From: Trametopsis cervina
Lineage: Eukaryota; Basidiomycota; Agaricomycetes; Polyporales; Irpicaceae
Direction: 5' to 3'
Length of the DNA stretch: 64,000 bases
NCBI GenBank assembly: GCA_022385755.1
Contig: MU278353.1
Coordinates: 1,170,255-1,234,254, forward strand
Under the pieces are notes generated by a model. That model saw only the letters and a program-made list of their open reading frames with translations. It searched no databases and was not told the origin of the DNA. This document shows positions 24,380 through 37,300 of the stretch, piece after piece; within the stretch, counting starts at the first letter, position 1; each line of letters opens with the position of its first letter. The translations under genes were made by a program, and so were the position numbers.

Positions 24380-27263
24380 TATACATCGACATCGCCACCG
24401 TCCGCCCCAAGCCCACGACCGCCTGCTTCGAAAACGACAGTAGAGCTCATACCGAGCTCAGCTCCCTCTGCAGCCATTCCCTAGCAGTTGTAAGAGTTCC
24501 CATGTTCCTCGGCCTCGCCAAGTGCGTCCGCGCAGTCAGCACCGTTACCAGAATCTCCACGTTCCACGGCTACGCCAGGTGCATCCGCTCACCCAGTACG
24601 ATCAACACCAAATCCTTCGCTACGTTCTAGGGTTGTACCGGTCGCGGTATAGTCGATATTGTCTGAGGTGTCTGCGCAGGTACGGCTCGAGGTCCTTTCC
24701 GGCTGTTTCTTTCTCCACGGGAGTCATTTCGTGAAGACGCTTTGCCCTCCAGGTCATCGATAGAGGGAGGTTTATCCGCATGAGTGTCAAACAGAAGCCA
24801 TCGGGAACGGGAGACTGTTTTGGCTTGAATGCCGCGCGCCACGCTGCATATTCCACGTTGTCGCTGCGATCGCGGTGCTCTTTCGTAGCATCCACATGGG
24901 AAAGCGCGTAGAAGCACGAGTCTATCTCTTTGGCTTCTTCATCTCTTCTGGCTTCGAGCACCGGTGTCGCCTGGACCAATGTCGTCAATGCAGTAAAGAT
25001 CCCACGCCAGCTTTCAGTCAAGGCCGTGCTTTTGGCATTATCCCTGATAAGATGGACGTTCACTGCAAGACTTGTGCAAGCCTTCAGCACGGACAGCCTT
25101 GTGAGCTGATCCGGGTGTTTTGTTGCAATGATCACAATGGCGGCCGTGAAGCGGGACAGAGCTGGTGAAGTGAACAGTATTAAATCGGACCTGAACACAA
25201 TGAAGAACAACTCGCGTACCAACAGTGTCGGTATGGAAATTCCCGTCGGTCACGTAAAGGTAGAATGAATATGGATAAGACTTGATGAGCAACATCAGCA
25301 GCTTCACCATCATCGTAATGGACTTTGTCGATAAAGTGATGCGATGAATAGCTGCTAGACTGTCCCTGAATTCCCAAGGGCCAACCGCAATGAGTTTGAC
25401 GACGAGCGATAGAGCGTCATGCTGAACACTCTCCCACTCGCCATATTGAGCAGCAGCGCTGTCGCGCAGTATATCAATGAGGAGCACAACGGCCTCACGG
25501 ACTGTGGCCGGATTCAGCACTTTCCACCACGGTTCAAAGGTATTACTGGACTCAAACGAGTCCCTGCGCGCAAGCTTCCGGAAGAAGGGCTCCACAACAG
25601 ACTTGACGCGATTGAGAGGCGTCGCCAAGTCCAACTGAGATTCTTTCTTGTATTGACATGCCAGGCCCAAGATGTCTTTGAATATCGCCCTGGATGGCTT
25701 GAAAGCATACACCTCGGCGAATAGCCCGGGTTGGGCGGATACATGCTTCTTAAGGAAGGAGGGGATCCTGCTCGGATGAGAATGGGAGAGGTAGACAGAG
25801 AAGTGAAGGGCGACAGTCCACCGCGCTACCCGGCGCAATTGATTGTTGAGCTCGTGGTCGGGGCGAAGGACGATGTCAATAGAAAGGTGCTGCAGTAAGA
25901 TGGAGTGGATCGACTCTAACACGTGAGAGCTTGCCGTGCTGCAGTCGATGATCTGAGGTGCACTGTTGAAGTTACCCTCCCATGGGACCCGATGTTGGAG
26001 AATCTTCAGCACAAACGCAACGACCTTTGTTGGCGGGGCCGTGATCTGCTGAAGTGCGTCAACCATCGCTGTCCCGACAATCTCGTCATCTCCCTGCAAC
26101 TCATCGGCATCCAGCATGATCTCCAGATCACCATCGTCGCGTTTCGCTGCTGCTGCTTCGTCGTCTGGCCCCTTGTACTTCTTGAGACGACTGATGTATC
26201 CTTTGGCTCGATGCGTGACCATCCCCGCAATCTTCTTAATGTCATCACGTGAGGTACTCCGGTGAATCCAATCGGCAAGTCACTTGAAAGCTTTGACACA
26301 CATGATCGATAGAGCAAAGATACCGGCACGTATATGGGGGCGCGCTGCCACCACAACGGAATCGAGCGCAGGTGTCTTGTAGGGACAATGGGCTGAGAAG
26401 AGGGGGGATACCGTCACAAGCAAGAAAACAAAGCCCCAGCCTGTGACTAGAGGCAGTGTGGTATTCCTTACGCTGGCGTGTAGTTCCGACGTGTAAAAGC
26501 AGAGCCCGATAAAGAAGAGTCCCAGCGCGAGCTGCAGAAGAAGCGGAAGACATGCGGCGATCGTCAACACCTTCCATGTCTCCAAGCCAGCCCGGCGGAA
26601 TCGGCGTATGCGAAGGCGGCCCTGGGGAAACGATGTCATGAACCTCATGTACTCGCGAAGCCATTGCTTTACGAGGATACCGAACGAAGCCGTGATCAGG
26701 CTGATGATAAGGCTCGCAGTCCAGAGATCGTTGATGCGAACGGCATTCGGCGTCGGCTCAAACTGCGTGAAGGAGCTGGGTGCGGGAGATGTGCTGATAA
26801 TGAAGTCGCCGTGGATGGTGTAGTTTGCGTTCTGGGCTGAGATCTGCCTCAGCGTGGCCAACGTCGCTCCCGGTACGTCCTCTTGCAGGAGAGTAACCGC
26901 AATGGCAAGAAATGCCGACACGACGGCTGAGAAGAGACCGATCTCGAAGTGTGTCAGTGGGTGATTAAAATGGCCGGTGCTACCACGTACAAAAACGAGG
27001 AGTGTGTCAATGTCGTTCTTGACACCTTCAACTTGATCCTTGTCGAAGTCGTCGATAGCTTTCTGGATGACAGCCCAGCCCATGGGCGTATCGCGAGTGA
27101 GAACATGGAGTGGGTCCTTCTGTGTCCCACGGGGAGCATCTTCTGTGTCACTAGAAGTAGCTACAGGTTGTTGAGAGTTTTGGGAATCTCGAGCCGGGGC
27201 GGGACCTGACCGAGGTCTTGGAGTCGGACGAGGCACGGTGCGGGATGTGACAGGACGGGGCAT
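24380..27263 (-). pseudogene. DUF6535 membrane protein, array copy 2 (pseudogene)
   Basis: Full-length homology to the other copies: exon 1 27263-26991, 48-nt intron, exon 2 from 26942, third exon after CCAG near 25163. The membrane domain is intact (GLFSAVVSAFLAIAV, KQWLREYMRF, PLVTGWGFVFLLVTVSPLF). A single TGA at 26280-26282 then interrupts the frame after VKAFK; the same frame continues at once with LADWIHRSTSRDD and DADELQGDDEIVGTAM, so this is a point nonsense change, not a gene boundary. Near 24655 the third exon is also frameshifted (EPYLRRHLRQYR instead of the expected EPYLRKP), and the correct-frame remnant further on contains additional stops. As written, it could make only a 311-residue protein holding the four helices. 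A truncated but expressed product cannot be excluded. Confidence 0.85.
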
Positions 27264-27407
27264 GAGATCCAGAACGTTGCAGTGGAGCTATCATCTACAG
27301 AGTTGGGGCAGCTGCAGAGGAGAGCCCGTACGTTCCAGATGCGCTGATAATTGCAGAGAGAGGAGTGCTAGTCAGGGGAGGGGGGCGAAAGAACAGTCGT
27401 CGCCACA

Positions 27408-27450
27408 CATATATTCACTGCTGGCTCTGCAGTTAGGGCGTTAGTGAACG
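27408..27450 (-). promoter_or_regulatory. Conserved core-promoter block of array copy 2
   Basis: On the minus strand the block contains CAGTGAATATATG, a TATA-like site about 150 bp upstream of the start codon, next to AACGCCCTAACTGCAGAG. The same block sits 130-180 bp upstream of copies 3, 5, 6 and 7. Confidence 0.55.
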
Positions 27451-27464
27451 CTTGAACGCGTGCC

Positions 27465-27476
27465 TACCGCGCGGTA
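27465..27476. promoter_or_regulatory. Perfect 12-bp palindrome TACCGCGCGGTA upstream of copy 2
   Basis: The site is its own reverse complement and lies about 55 bp upstream of the TATA-like motif. Identical in copy 3 and near-identical in copies 5 and 7. It is a candidate binding site for a dimeric factor, for instance a zinc-cluster protein, which often reads CGG half-sites. Confidence 0.5.
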
Positions 27477-27901
27477 TCAGTGAACAGCCTTCTTTTCCAA
27501 ATATCTTCCATGAGTTGCTCTTGACCGCCGGCGTGTTGGTCACAATGGCCTTTCTTGTCTGCATCGACATCACGCATAGAACACGGGGATGAAGTCACAA
27601 GAGGGGACGTTGGCCGCAGCTGATGAGAGAGCGTAGGTTGACGGGTGTAGCAGCAAGGCCTGAAGACGGCTGTTGACACCGTGGGAGCCATCCAGTGAAG
27701 ATTCGATGGTGAGCAGAAGAGAGTGGACGGGGAAGTACAAGACGGCGTACGAGAGGTCACATGTAGCGAGACAACTTTTGAGCTTGCTGCCGCGCATAAT
27801 ACACAGTCTTGTAGCAATGTCACCCACTGCCGCCGGATGCAGTCCACTTACGTGCGTGACTCGGTCGACGGTGCGTGTAGTGACTGTAGCGCGCGTGTGC
27901 C

Positions 27902-27925
27902 GATCTGCCCGAGGACTCCGAGGCC
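27902..27925 (+). repeat. Conserved spacer element, copy 2
   Basis: GATCTG followed by the 19-mer GCCCGAGGACTCCGAGGCC, about 640 bp upstream of array copy 2. It is followed by a GTGATCACTACGTCAC stretch similar to that after copy 3's element. Confidence 0.75.
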
Positions 27926-28183
27926 AGTGATCACTACGTCACATGCGCTGAGAGTGACGAGGTTTCCTCACCTGTCGACTTCTGTCCCTCTGTATGCACT
28001 CGCCCTCCTGGAGCTCGCGCAGCAAAACGAATACGACAACGCTCTGTTATGCGCTCACTAGACGTACGTACAGCATCGTGATATGCTAGCTGAGGTCGGG
28101 GAGCCTTGCATGGGTGGCTGCTGAGGTTGGTGCGTGATTATATCGACAAAAATGAAACTAACCTACAGGCGTATCGACTACAT

Positions 28184-31078
28184 TTACCGGAAAGTCGTTA
28201 CATGTTCACCTTCAGACCGGTGCAATACCTCATCCAGAATACCCTCATCGCGCCCTAAATCCGTGCCAGCCTTTTCTCCACCGTCTCCCGATGACACAAG
28301 TCCCTGCCCGCCATCCCGAATTATAACGTCAGGATCGTCTCCCGGCTCAGGCAGTACATCCTCTGAAGACACATCATCCGGGCTCTCTTCGTCTACTGGA
28401 TCTGTGCTAACTTGTCCTCCCGTAGATCCAGGACCGTGCTCGTCGTCCTTAATCGGTCCATCGTCACGTCCCGTCGACGGATCGACTGCGTTGTTGTCGA
28501 GAGTGTCCTTCGCAGCCGCCTCTCTCTCCTGAGCAGTCATTTCCTGAAGACGCCCCACCCTCCAGTACCGCTCGTCAGGGACATAGATGTCCATAAGTAC
28601 CAGATAGAAGCTGTCGGGAACGGGAGATTCTTCTGGCTTGAATGCCGCACGCCACGCCAGATACTTTCCGCGGTCGTCGCGGTCGTCGTCCTCGTTCCGC
28701 GCGTCCACACTAGAAAGCCAGTTGAAGCATATGCTTATATGTTCGACTTCGTCATCTGTTCCATCTTCGAGCACCCGGGAAACCTGGACTAACGAAGCCA
28801 ATGCGCCAAAGATCCTGCGCCAGCTTTCGATCAAGGCTCTGCCTTTGATATCGCGTCTATCCTCGAAGACCTGTACAATAATTCTGCACGCCATCAGCGC
28901 GGACGGCCTTGTGAGCTTATCCGGAGAGCTTGTTGTGATGGTCTCGATGGCGGCCCTGAGGTGAGACAGAGCTGGCGAAGTAAACAACAGATGAGAAGAC
29001 ACATGGCTAAAAGGGAAATTATCTACGTACCTTCGATGTCCGTTCTAAAATCCCTATCATGTGCGTAGTTGTATAATGTGTTCGGGTAAAATTTGATGAG
29101 CGATATCAACAACTTCTGCATCACCGACTTTGACAGTAACGTCATGCGCCGAACAGCTGCTACGCAGTCCGTGAATCCCGGAGGCACAGTCGCAGCGAGC
29201 CTGATGATGAGCGAGAGAGCGTCATATTGAGCATCGGACCACTCGTCATCTTGAGCAACAGTGTCGCCACGCAGCAGGTCGGTGAGGAACACAACGGTGT
29301 CGCGGAGAGAGTTTATATTCAGCACTTCGCGCCATGGCACGTCGTGATCGTCGGACTCAAATGAGTCTGTGAGCCCGAGCTTCCGGAAGAAGGGCTCAAC
29401 AACGCACGCGATCGCACTGAGAGACTGTGGCAAGTCCAGCTTCGACTTGCGGCACGACTGGCATGTGAGGTGCAGCAGATAATTCAGTCCTAAGGAAGAG
29501 GGCGTGGAGACAGCTACAATGACAAATATCTCGAGCCTCTCGTTTGAATCTCCAAACGAAAGTGCGGGCACCCTGTCGAATCCATGCGATATCCCGACCG
29601 AAAGGTAAAGAGCCGCAGTCCAAGATGCTAGGTTTGCGGATTCAGGATCTCCCTCGGAAGGTACGGGGATTCGGTTGATCGGAAGGTGTTGTTCGAGGAG
29701 AGACAGGATTGAGTCCAAGGCTCGAGCCGCCGCCATGCTGCAGTCAATGACCTGAGGTTTACTCGAGAAGTCGCCCTCCCACGGGACACGATGCTGTAGG
29801 ATCTGCAGCACGAACCGGATGATATCCTCTGGCAGGGGTGTGATCTGCTGGAGCGCGTCGACCATTGCTGTCCCGACGATCTCGTCATTTCCCTGCAGTT
29901 CATCCGCAGCCACCATGATGTCAAGATCGTCAGCTTCGTGTTTCGCGGCTGCTGCTTCGTCATACGGGCCCTTGGGGTTCTCGAGACGAATGAGGTATTC
30001 TTCAGCGCGATCCCTGACCATCTTTGCAACCTGCTCCCGAGTGCTGTTGACCGGGGTATACTGGTATATGTAATGAGCGAACTTCTGCAAAGCTCCCACA
30101 GCGGTGATCCATAGGGTGATGATAGTGGCGCGTATAAGGGCGCGTATGCTGGGACGCACTGCAATCACCAGCGAATCCAGCGCAGGTGTCTTGTATGGGC
30201 AATGGGCCGAGAAAAGAGGGGAGATTGTCACGAAGAAGAAGATAAAGCCCCAGCCGGAAACAAGAGGCAGCGTCGTGTTCCGCACACTCGAATGTAATTC
30301 CGCAGTGTAGAAGCAGAGCCCGATAAAGAACAGTCCGAGCGCGAGCTGGAGAAGAAGCGGAAGACATGCGGCAATGGTCAACACCTTCCAGGTCTCCAAG
30401 CCAGCCCGGCGGAACTGGCGTATACGCAGGCGGCCCTGGGGGAAAGACGTCACAAACTTCATGTACTCGCGAAGCCATTGCTTCACGAGGATACCGAACG
30501 AGGCTGTGATCAAGCTGATGATAAGGCTTGCAGTCCAGAGATCGTTGATGCGAACGGCATTCGGCGTCGGCTCAAACTGCGTGAAGGAGGTAGGTGCGGG
30601 GGAGGCACTGATGATAAAGTCGCCCTGGATGGTGTAATTTGCGTTCTGCACTGACATCTGCCTCAGCGTGGTTAACGTGGCTCCCGGTATGTCCTCTTGA
30701 AGGAGAGCAACAGCAATGGCAAGGAATGTCGACAAGACGGCCGAGAAGAGACCGATCTCGAAGTGTGTCAGTGCATGACCAAAAACGGGCGGTGCTATCA
30801 CGTACAAAAACGAGGAGTGTGTCAATGTCGTTCTTGACACCCTCGATCTGATCTCTGTCGAAGTCATCGACAGCTTTCTGGATGACAGCCCAGCCTATGG
30901 GCGTATCGCGAGTGAGAACATGGAGTGGGTCCTTCTGTGTGCCACGGGGAGCTTCTTCTGCATCACTGGAAGAAACCGAGGGTTGTCGCGAGCTCCGTTT
31001 ACCTCGAGATAAGCTGCGACCCAAACGACGTCTTGAAGTCGGACGAGGCGCGGTGCGGGATGTGACAGAACGGGGCAT
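28184..31078 (-). CDS. DUF6535 membrane protein, array copy 3
   Basis: Exons 31078-30806, 30756-29031 and 28971-28184 give 928 residues with no break. Exon 1 is of the SVTSRTAPRPTSRRRLGRS class shared with copies 2 and 7. The four-helix membrane domain is near-identical to the other copies (IGLFSAVLSTFLAIAVALL, KQWLREYMKFVTSFPQGRL, LPLLLQLALGLFFIGLCFY). The linker after CPYKTPALDS is of the same class as copy 2. The helical soluble part includes QILQHRVPWEG, SMAAARALDSI and LTDSFESDDHDVPWREVLN. The third exon starts ALSHLRAAIETITTSSPDK and ends in an acidic Asp/Glu/Gly-rich tail (DDPDVIIRDGGQGLVSSG) terminating in HVTTFR. Role unknown; it should sit in a membrane with the large C-terminal part on one face. 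Confidence 0.87.
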
Positions 31079-31209
31079 AGAATGCAGAAAGCTGTAGTGG
31101 CGTTATCGCTGACAGAACTGGGATCGCTGCAGAGGAGAGGCTGTTCGCTTCGAGTGCACTGATGATCGCGGAGAGGGGTGTGGTGCGTAGGGAAGGGGAT
31201 AGTCGACAC

Positions 31210-31256
31210 ACATATTCACTGTCGGCCTTGCAGACAGGGCGTTAGTGGACCCTTGA
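31210..31256 (-). promoter_or_regulatory. Conserved core-promoter block of array copy 3
   Basis: Minus strand CAGTGAATATG and CCACTAACGCCCTGTC, about 130 bp upstream of the start codon, matching the blocks of copies 2, 5, 6 and 7. Confidence 0.5.
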
Positions 31257-31265
31257 ACGCGTGCC

Positions 31266-31277
31266 TACCGCGCGGTA
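31266..31277. promoter_or_regulatory. Perfect 12-bp palindrome TACCGCGCGGTA upstream of copy 3
   Basis: Identical to the palindrome of copy 2 and at the same place relative to the TATA-like block. Confidence 0.5.
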
Positions 31278-32058
31278 TCAGTGAACAGCCTTCTATTCCA
31301 GATATCCTCGATGAGCCGCTCTTGACCACTGCGTGCTGTCCACAGCGACCCTTCTGGTCTGCATCGGTGCTGACTTGTAGTGCGACATCACGCCTGGAAC
31401 ACGGGGATGAAGTCGAAAGAGGGAACATTGGCTGCAGCTGAAGAGGACGGGATATTGGCGGGTGTGGCAGAAAGGCTGGAGGACGACTGCTGACAACGTG
31501 GGAGCAATCCAGTAACTATGAGATGATGAGCAGGAGGGAGCGGACGGGGAGGTGCAAGACGGCGTACGAGAGTGCACATGCAGCAAGATAATTTTCGAGC
31601 TTGATACTGCGTGTAATACACAATCTTGCAACAATGTCACCTACTGCAGACCGAATGCAATTCACTTGTTGCGTGAATAGGTCGAACAGAGGCAAGCTGA
31701 GGAGTTACAGTATTGAAGATCTGCGTCAGATAAAGTATATCAGCTTGTATTTGGGGTCGTGAGCGCAGAACATGTTACTGATATACCACAATGATAGATA
31801 GGTAGCATTGAATCTCCCGGTATCGTAAGAGGTAATGGTAGTGCAAGCGAGGTTGGAACGACGGCCGGGGGCAGTGTGTGATTTGTGCAGCCGATCGACG
31901 ACTTGTGATACGGAGGGGGATCAGAGACAGCAGTGCAGTTGAGCAGCGAAGGCTGGATGAGACAACAGGGCAGACAACGGGGACTGGAATCAACAACGAC
32001 GCAGCAGGTAGTCTCGCCAAGCAGTTATGGGAGCGACAGCAAGCAGAATGTGGGAAAA

Positions 32059-32082
32059 GATCTGCCCGAGGACTCCGAGGCC
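32059..32082 (+). repeat. Conserved spacer element, copy 3
   Basis: Same GATCTG plus 19-mer as upstream of copy 2, about 980 bp upstream of array copy 3. It is preceded by TGTGGGAAAA and followed by ACGATGTCACTGAG. Confidence 0.75.
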
Positions 32083-32639
32083 ACGATGTCACTGAGTAAT
32101 GATCACTATGTCACAAGCACGCTGCTCTACACCACGACGTTACTGTAGTACCTCCTTCACTCGGCAGCCTGCGTCTTCTACCACATACACCCTGGACTCC
32201 CTAATGCATCAAGATATGCACGGCAACATTTTCTCACCTGCTCCCTACATTCATGGGTCAAGGTATAATATGCCGGGTTGAGCGACATCTGAGTGTGAGG
32301 TGCCGTTCCAGGCTGCTCGTTGCATGTATTGCGAGCATGATGAGCCTGCTTGGTTCTTCGACGTTGGTTTGTTATCGACATGTTCTGCGCACGTACGCCC
32401 TAATATTTCTCACTCTTGAACCCTCGCTGATCTTGTTTATCTCATTTGGTGCCGCACGAAAACAGAAACATTATTCATCCACGGAGCATTGGTATTCACG
32501 CTGCGGAAGCCTTACGACGCACACACCACGGTGAACAAGATCGTTGCATTGGACATATCAGTTTTATACTAATAAAGATGCGCGTATAGTACATTTGTAT
32601 GCGTACACAACCGTATCGCTCTTCGCACTGACCCACGAT

Positions 32640-33600
32640 GCCCTGGACTTTAGTGAGTAACACATGTTGGAGGTATGATCTGCCCGCTGCTTATTCGAAG
32701 TATCGTTAACAGGTTCGGTACTAGAACCAGCATTTAAAATCCTGAAGGACTGCCCTATCTTCAAGATTGCTTGCATTACGTTTGCGCGTAGACTCCGTCC
32801 GCGTACTTTTACCAACTCTCCCAGTCATTCCCTCCGCTGTCTCGACGCTCGTCACCGCAAACTTCAATCCAGTCCACGCTGCCACACGCTGTGTACACGT
32901 GTATATGCTCGCGCGCGGCTAGCTTGAGCTGTGCGTATGTCTACCTCGTGCGGGTAGACGAGCCAAGCGGCCTTATTGTGTTGTACCACGGATTGATCGT
33001 GCAAGAAGTGCTTCACGTGCGAGTGCCCTATCTTTGTGTGTGGATGTGGGTGGCTGACGCTGTCCTCTTTCTTTAAGAGTCGTGCGATTCGCTCGATGGC
33101 GCCCGTGAGGAGACGGTAAAAGTCCTGGCCATCTCCCGCGTCACTAGGCAGAGGGTCGTGCGGATTCCAGTGGATAGGCACGTGGAGGGAGACAATCGGC
33201 GCTCCTATGGACGTCCTCGCTGCCACTTCGCCCTTGATCATAGTTTTCTCAACGCGGTTTCCGTAACCAATGCCTCGCGCAGGCGTGCATGTCCACCATA
33301 TGCTGTCGAGACCCCACTACTGTCCCACTCCCATATTTGATATGAGCACCAAGGACTCTTGGACGACGTATGCCGCGCACATCTATATCCACTTCAACCT
33401 CTTCCTGCACGCCATGGATGATGCGAACTGCTTCAAGATCCTCATCTTCTGGTCTTCCGCCTGTCTTGTTGAAACTGTCTCTGGCTCTACACTGGTGGTA
33501 TGCAGCGTGCATCCAGCCGTCTGAACCTCGTAGAAATAGCGTGCGCTATGGCACGCCTTTCTGCGGCTATCTGCCTTGACCTTGCAGGGCGCACATATCA
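32640..33600. pseudogene. Degenerate non-DUF6535 paralogous sequence in spacer 3-4
   Basis: This stretch resembles parts of the spacers further right. On the minus strand two open frames (33249-33512 and 32864-33241) carry protein-like peptide: EEVEVDIDVRGIRRPRVLG, HVPIHWNPHDPLPSDAGDG and IERIARLLKKE, broken by a frameshift between them. EEVEV is also found at about 40360 and 62420 on the same strand. On the plus strand the same DNA gives VYLVRVDEPSG, like VYLTRVDGSSS at 54260. I cannot say which strand was coding. No family is recognised; it reads as a decayed gene that was copied with the DUF6535 genes. Confidence 0.4.
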
Positions 33601-34393
33601 ATGCGGCTCCCCCATCCTCGACATTGGTTCAACACAGACATAACCGTTCGCTGCTCACCGTTGTGAGGACTACTTGGACTCGGTAGTTGTCATTGCTACT
33701 AATGATCTCTCAATGTTAATAGCCAGTGGTCTGTGTCACACCGGCTGTATTCTCGAGGGCGCAAGATCTGTACAGTCTGCGACGGCTTTCGGCATGTTAT
33801 TCTATTTGCAAATAAGAATGTCAAGCCCGTACAACAATATAGTAGCCCACTCAGGCGCGCTCGTGTGTCCTCGCGGTTCGGATAATTCCCCAGGATGTAT
33901 TGCCTTGGTAGCACGTGGGGTCTTGCATCATTACCCCCCAAGGCCGGTTCTCTGAAGAACACCCGACGCGTTTATCTGGCTTTGACTGGTTACAAGCGTA
34001 TTTAGACGAACTATCCGTGGGTTGGGCCTGATTTTGCACGCTACGCGGAGGTACCAGGATGCTTGCTCCAGCTTCAAGTGCGCCCATGCAAGGCCTTGTA
34101 GAGTTGCCAGTGTACTTCTGTGATAGGAAACCTAATTCATCATATAGTGCGGCGTTATATACTAAGTGTGGTGCAAAGGGTTACTGCATCGTGTGAGGTA
34201 CTGCAATGCGAAAATGTGCGTAGTATTAACGAGACCAGTATAGGGCGGAATTGTCTGTATCAAGCCAGAAATTTGACGAATGATAATACGGTACAGGGAT
34301 TTCGACCATGTCTAGCGGAAGGCTATTACATACACATCCTGAGACCATTGCGGGCATCATCGGGATGATTCTCATCTACTAAACTCATCCCAG
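33601..34393. other. Spacer without recognised content
   Basis: About 800 bp between the degenerate block and the stop of array copy 4. Only short frames; nothing similar seen elsewhere in the window. Confidence 0.4.
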
Positions 34394-37300
34394 CTAGTTC
34401 TCCTCCGTCTCCCAATGAACCAAGTCCCCACTCAAGGCCGCATGCCTTGAGGTTACTCGGTTTGACGTCGACATCTCTGATTTGCACAGTATGTTCTCCA
34501 GAGGCCTCGTGCCCGCAGCCTCCGAATTGCGTCCAGCCGTGTCTTCAAAGGCCCCCTCGTCCTGTTGATTGCCGTGTTTACCGATTACTCGAAGCCAACC
34601 ATCGTCTGACTCGACAGCGAGGACAATGTTCGCGTCCGGCCCATGTCCCTCCGCAACTATCTCCGAGTCGTCCCCATGATTTCCACCTCCCTCAGACCTA
34701 CCAGGTGCATCCGCGCATTCAGTAGAAGTGCAAGAATGACCATCTCCCTCGGTTTCACTAGGTGCGTCCACTCCTCCAGGTCCATCGGCAGCTCCAGCTC
34801 CGGCTCGAGATTCATCGCCACGTTCCATTGACAGACTAGCCGCGTGGTTGTTCAAACTGTTGGCTGTAGGTTTGCGCAGGTACGGCTCGATATCCTTCTT
34901 AGCTGTCTCTTTCTCCTCGGGAGTCATTGCCTGAAGACGCCTTATCCTCCAGTATGGATATTCAGGAATAGAGATCTGCATCAGCGTCAGAAAGAGCCCG
35001 TCGGGGATGGGAGACTCTTCTAGCTTAAACGTTGCACGCCACGCCGAGTATTTCTCCTCGTCGTTGCGATCGTCGCGTTCGTTTCGCACATCTACCTGGG
35101 AAAGCAAGAAGAAGCACGAGTCTATGATGTTGGCTTCTTTATCTGTTCCGTCTTCAAGCACCGGTGCAGCCTGGACCAACAAAGTTAATACGGCAAAGAT
35201 CGCGCGCCAGCTTTCAGTCAAGGCCGGCCTTGCGACATCATCCCCGACACGATACACGCTCAGTGCAAGACCGTAGCAAGCCTTCAGCACAGACAGCCTT
35301 GTGAACTGACTCGGAGAGTTTGTTCCAATGGTCTCAATGGCGGCTGCGACACGGGACAGAGCTGGTGAAGCAAACAGGTCAGAAGTGGCGTGGACAATGA
35401 AAACAATCCACATACCAGCTGCGTCCGTACGAAAATCCTTATGATCCACGTAATAGTTAAAGGACTCTGGGTAAGACTTGATGAGCAACGTCAGTGGCTT
35501 CATCGCTGCCGCATCTGACTTTGATGATAGAGTCATGTGTCGAACAGCTGCCACACTGTCCATAAATTGCGAAGGCTGAACCGCAATGAGCTTGATGATG
35601 AGTGATAGAGTGTCATGCTGGGTATCCGACCACTGGCCGGCCTGAACAGCAGTGTCGTTGCGCAGCAGGTCGGTGAGGAACACGACGGTGTCACGGAGTG
35701 AGCTCTCGTTCAGTACTTTCCGCCACGGTGCGTCGTAATTGTCAGACTCAAACGAGTCTGTGAGTTCAAGCTTTGCGAAGAAGGGCTGAACTGCGAATTT
35801 GATCTGAATGAGAGACTGTGCCAGATCCAAATGGCACTCCCGGCATGAGTGGCATGTGAAGTGGAGAAGAGCTCTCAGCCCTGGGGCAGACGGCACAGAC
35901 ACGGCAACCTCAGTAAATACATCAAGTCTCTTGCTGAGAGGTCCCCAAGGTGGCTGATGCACTTTCTCAAAGCCGTGGTGTGCCCATAGGGAGAGGTAAA
36001 GAGCCGCAGTCCAGGAAGCTACTGGCCCCGTCTCGAATTCCGTGGTGGAAGGAATAAGGATGTCGTTGATTGGCAGGTGGTGTTCGAGAATAGAATAAAT
36101 GTAATCTAGCACGCGAGACGTTGCCATGCTGCAGTCAATAATCTGAGGTTCGCTATCAAAGTTCCCCTCCCATGGGACACGATGCTGCAGAATCCTCAGT
36201 ACAAACTGAATGATGTCCGTTGGCGAGGGCTTCATCAGCTGGAGCGCGTCGACCATTGCCGTCCCAACGATTTCATCGTTGCCCTGGAGTTTATCGGCAT
36301 CCGCCATGATGTCAAGATCGCCAGCTTCGTATTTCGCAGCTGCTGCTTCACTATGCGGCCACGTAGGGTTCTTGAGACGATTGATATACCCTGCGGCCTG
36401 GTCCCTGATCGTCTGCGCAACCTTCTCAGCAGCGCTGCGACGTGGGGCTTTCAGCCATACCCTATAGGCACAGCTTTTCAAAGCTTCCGTACTTGTGATC
36501 CATTGCGCGCGTAGATAGGAGCGTATCGCCACCATGAGCGAATTCAGTGCAGGTGTCTTATACGGGCAATGGTCCGAGAAGAGGGGGGACACCGTGACGA
36601 AGAAGAAGATAAAGCCCCAGCCTGTAACTAGAGGCAGCGTCGTATTCCTCACGCTGGAGTGTAGCTCTGCAGTGTAGTAGCAGAGCCCAATGAAGAAGAG
36701 TCCGAGTGCAAGCTGCAGCAGAAGGGGAAGGCATGCGGCTATGGTGAGCACCTTCCATGTCTCCAAGCCAGCGCGACGGAAGTTTCGTATACGAAGACGG
36801 CCCTGGGGAAACGACGTCACGAACTTCATGTACTCGCGGAGCCATTGCTTCACGAGGATACCGAACGATGCCGTGATAAGACTGATGATAAGGCTAGCAG
36901 TCCAGAGGTCGTTGACGCGAATGGCGTTGACCGAAGGCTCGAACAGCGGGAAGGATGTGGGCGCGGGGGATGTGCTGTGGATGAAGTCGCCTTGAATAGT
37001 GTAGTTCGCGTTCTGCGCCGACATATGCCTCAATGTGGTCAACATGGCTCCGGGAATGTCTTCTTGGAGAAGTGTAATCGCGAGGGCGAAGAACGCCGAG
37101 AGGACGGCCGAGAACAGACCATTCTTGGAGCGCGTCAGCATGTGATCATAGAATAGCAGTACAATGACCTACGAACACGAGGAGCGTGTCGATGTCGTTC
37201 TTGACCGCCTCAGTCTCTTCCTTGTCAAAGTCATCCACAGCCTTCTGAATGACCGCCCAGCCTATGGGCGTATCAGGAGTGAAGACGTGCATCGGATTCT

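Noticed and set aside
25038..26222. Reading copy 2 of the array as two separate genes
   Set aside because: The frame is identical on both sides of the TGA at 26280-26282 and paralogs cover both parts without a break, so it is one broken gene.
34394..37141. Copy 4 as a single 915-codon exon
   Set aside because: The open frame simply reads through the 54-nt last intron; GTATGT and CCAG sites match those of the other copies.
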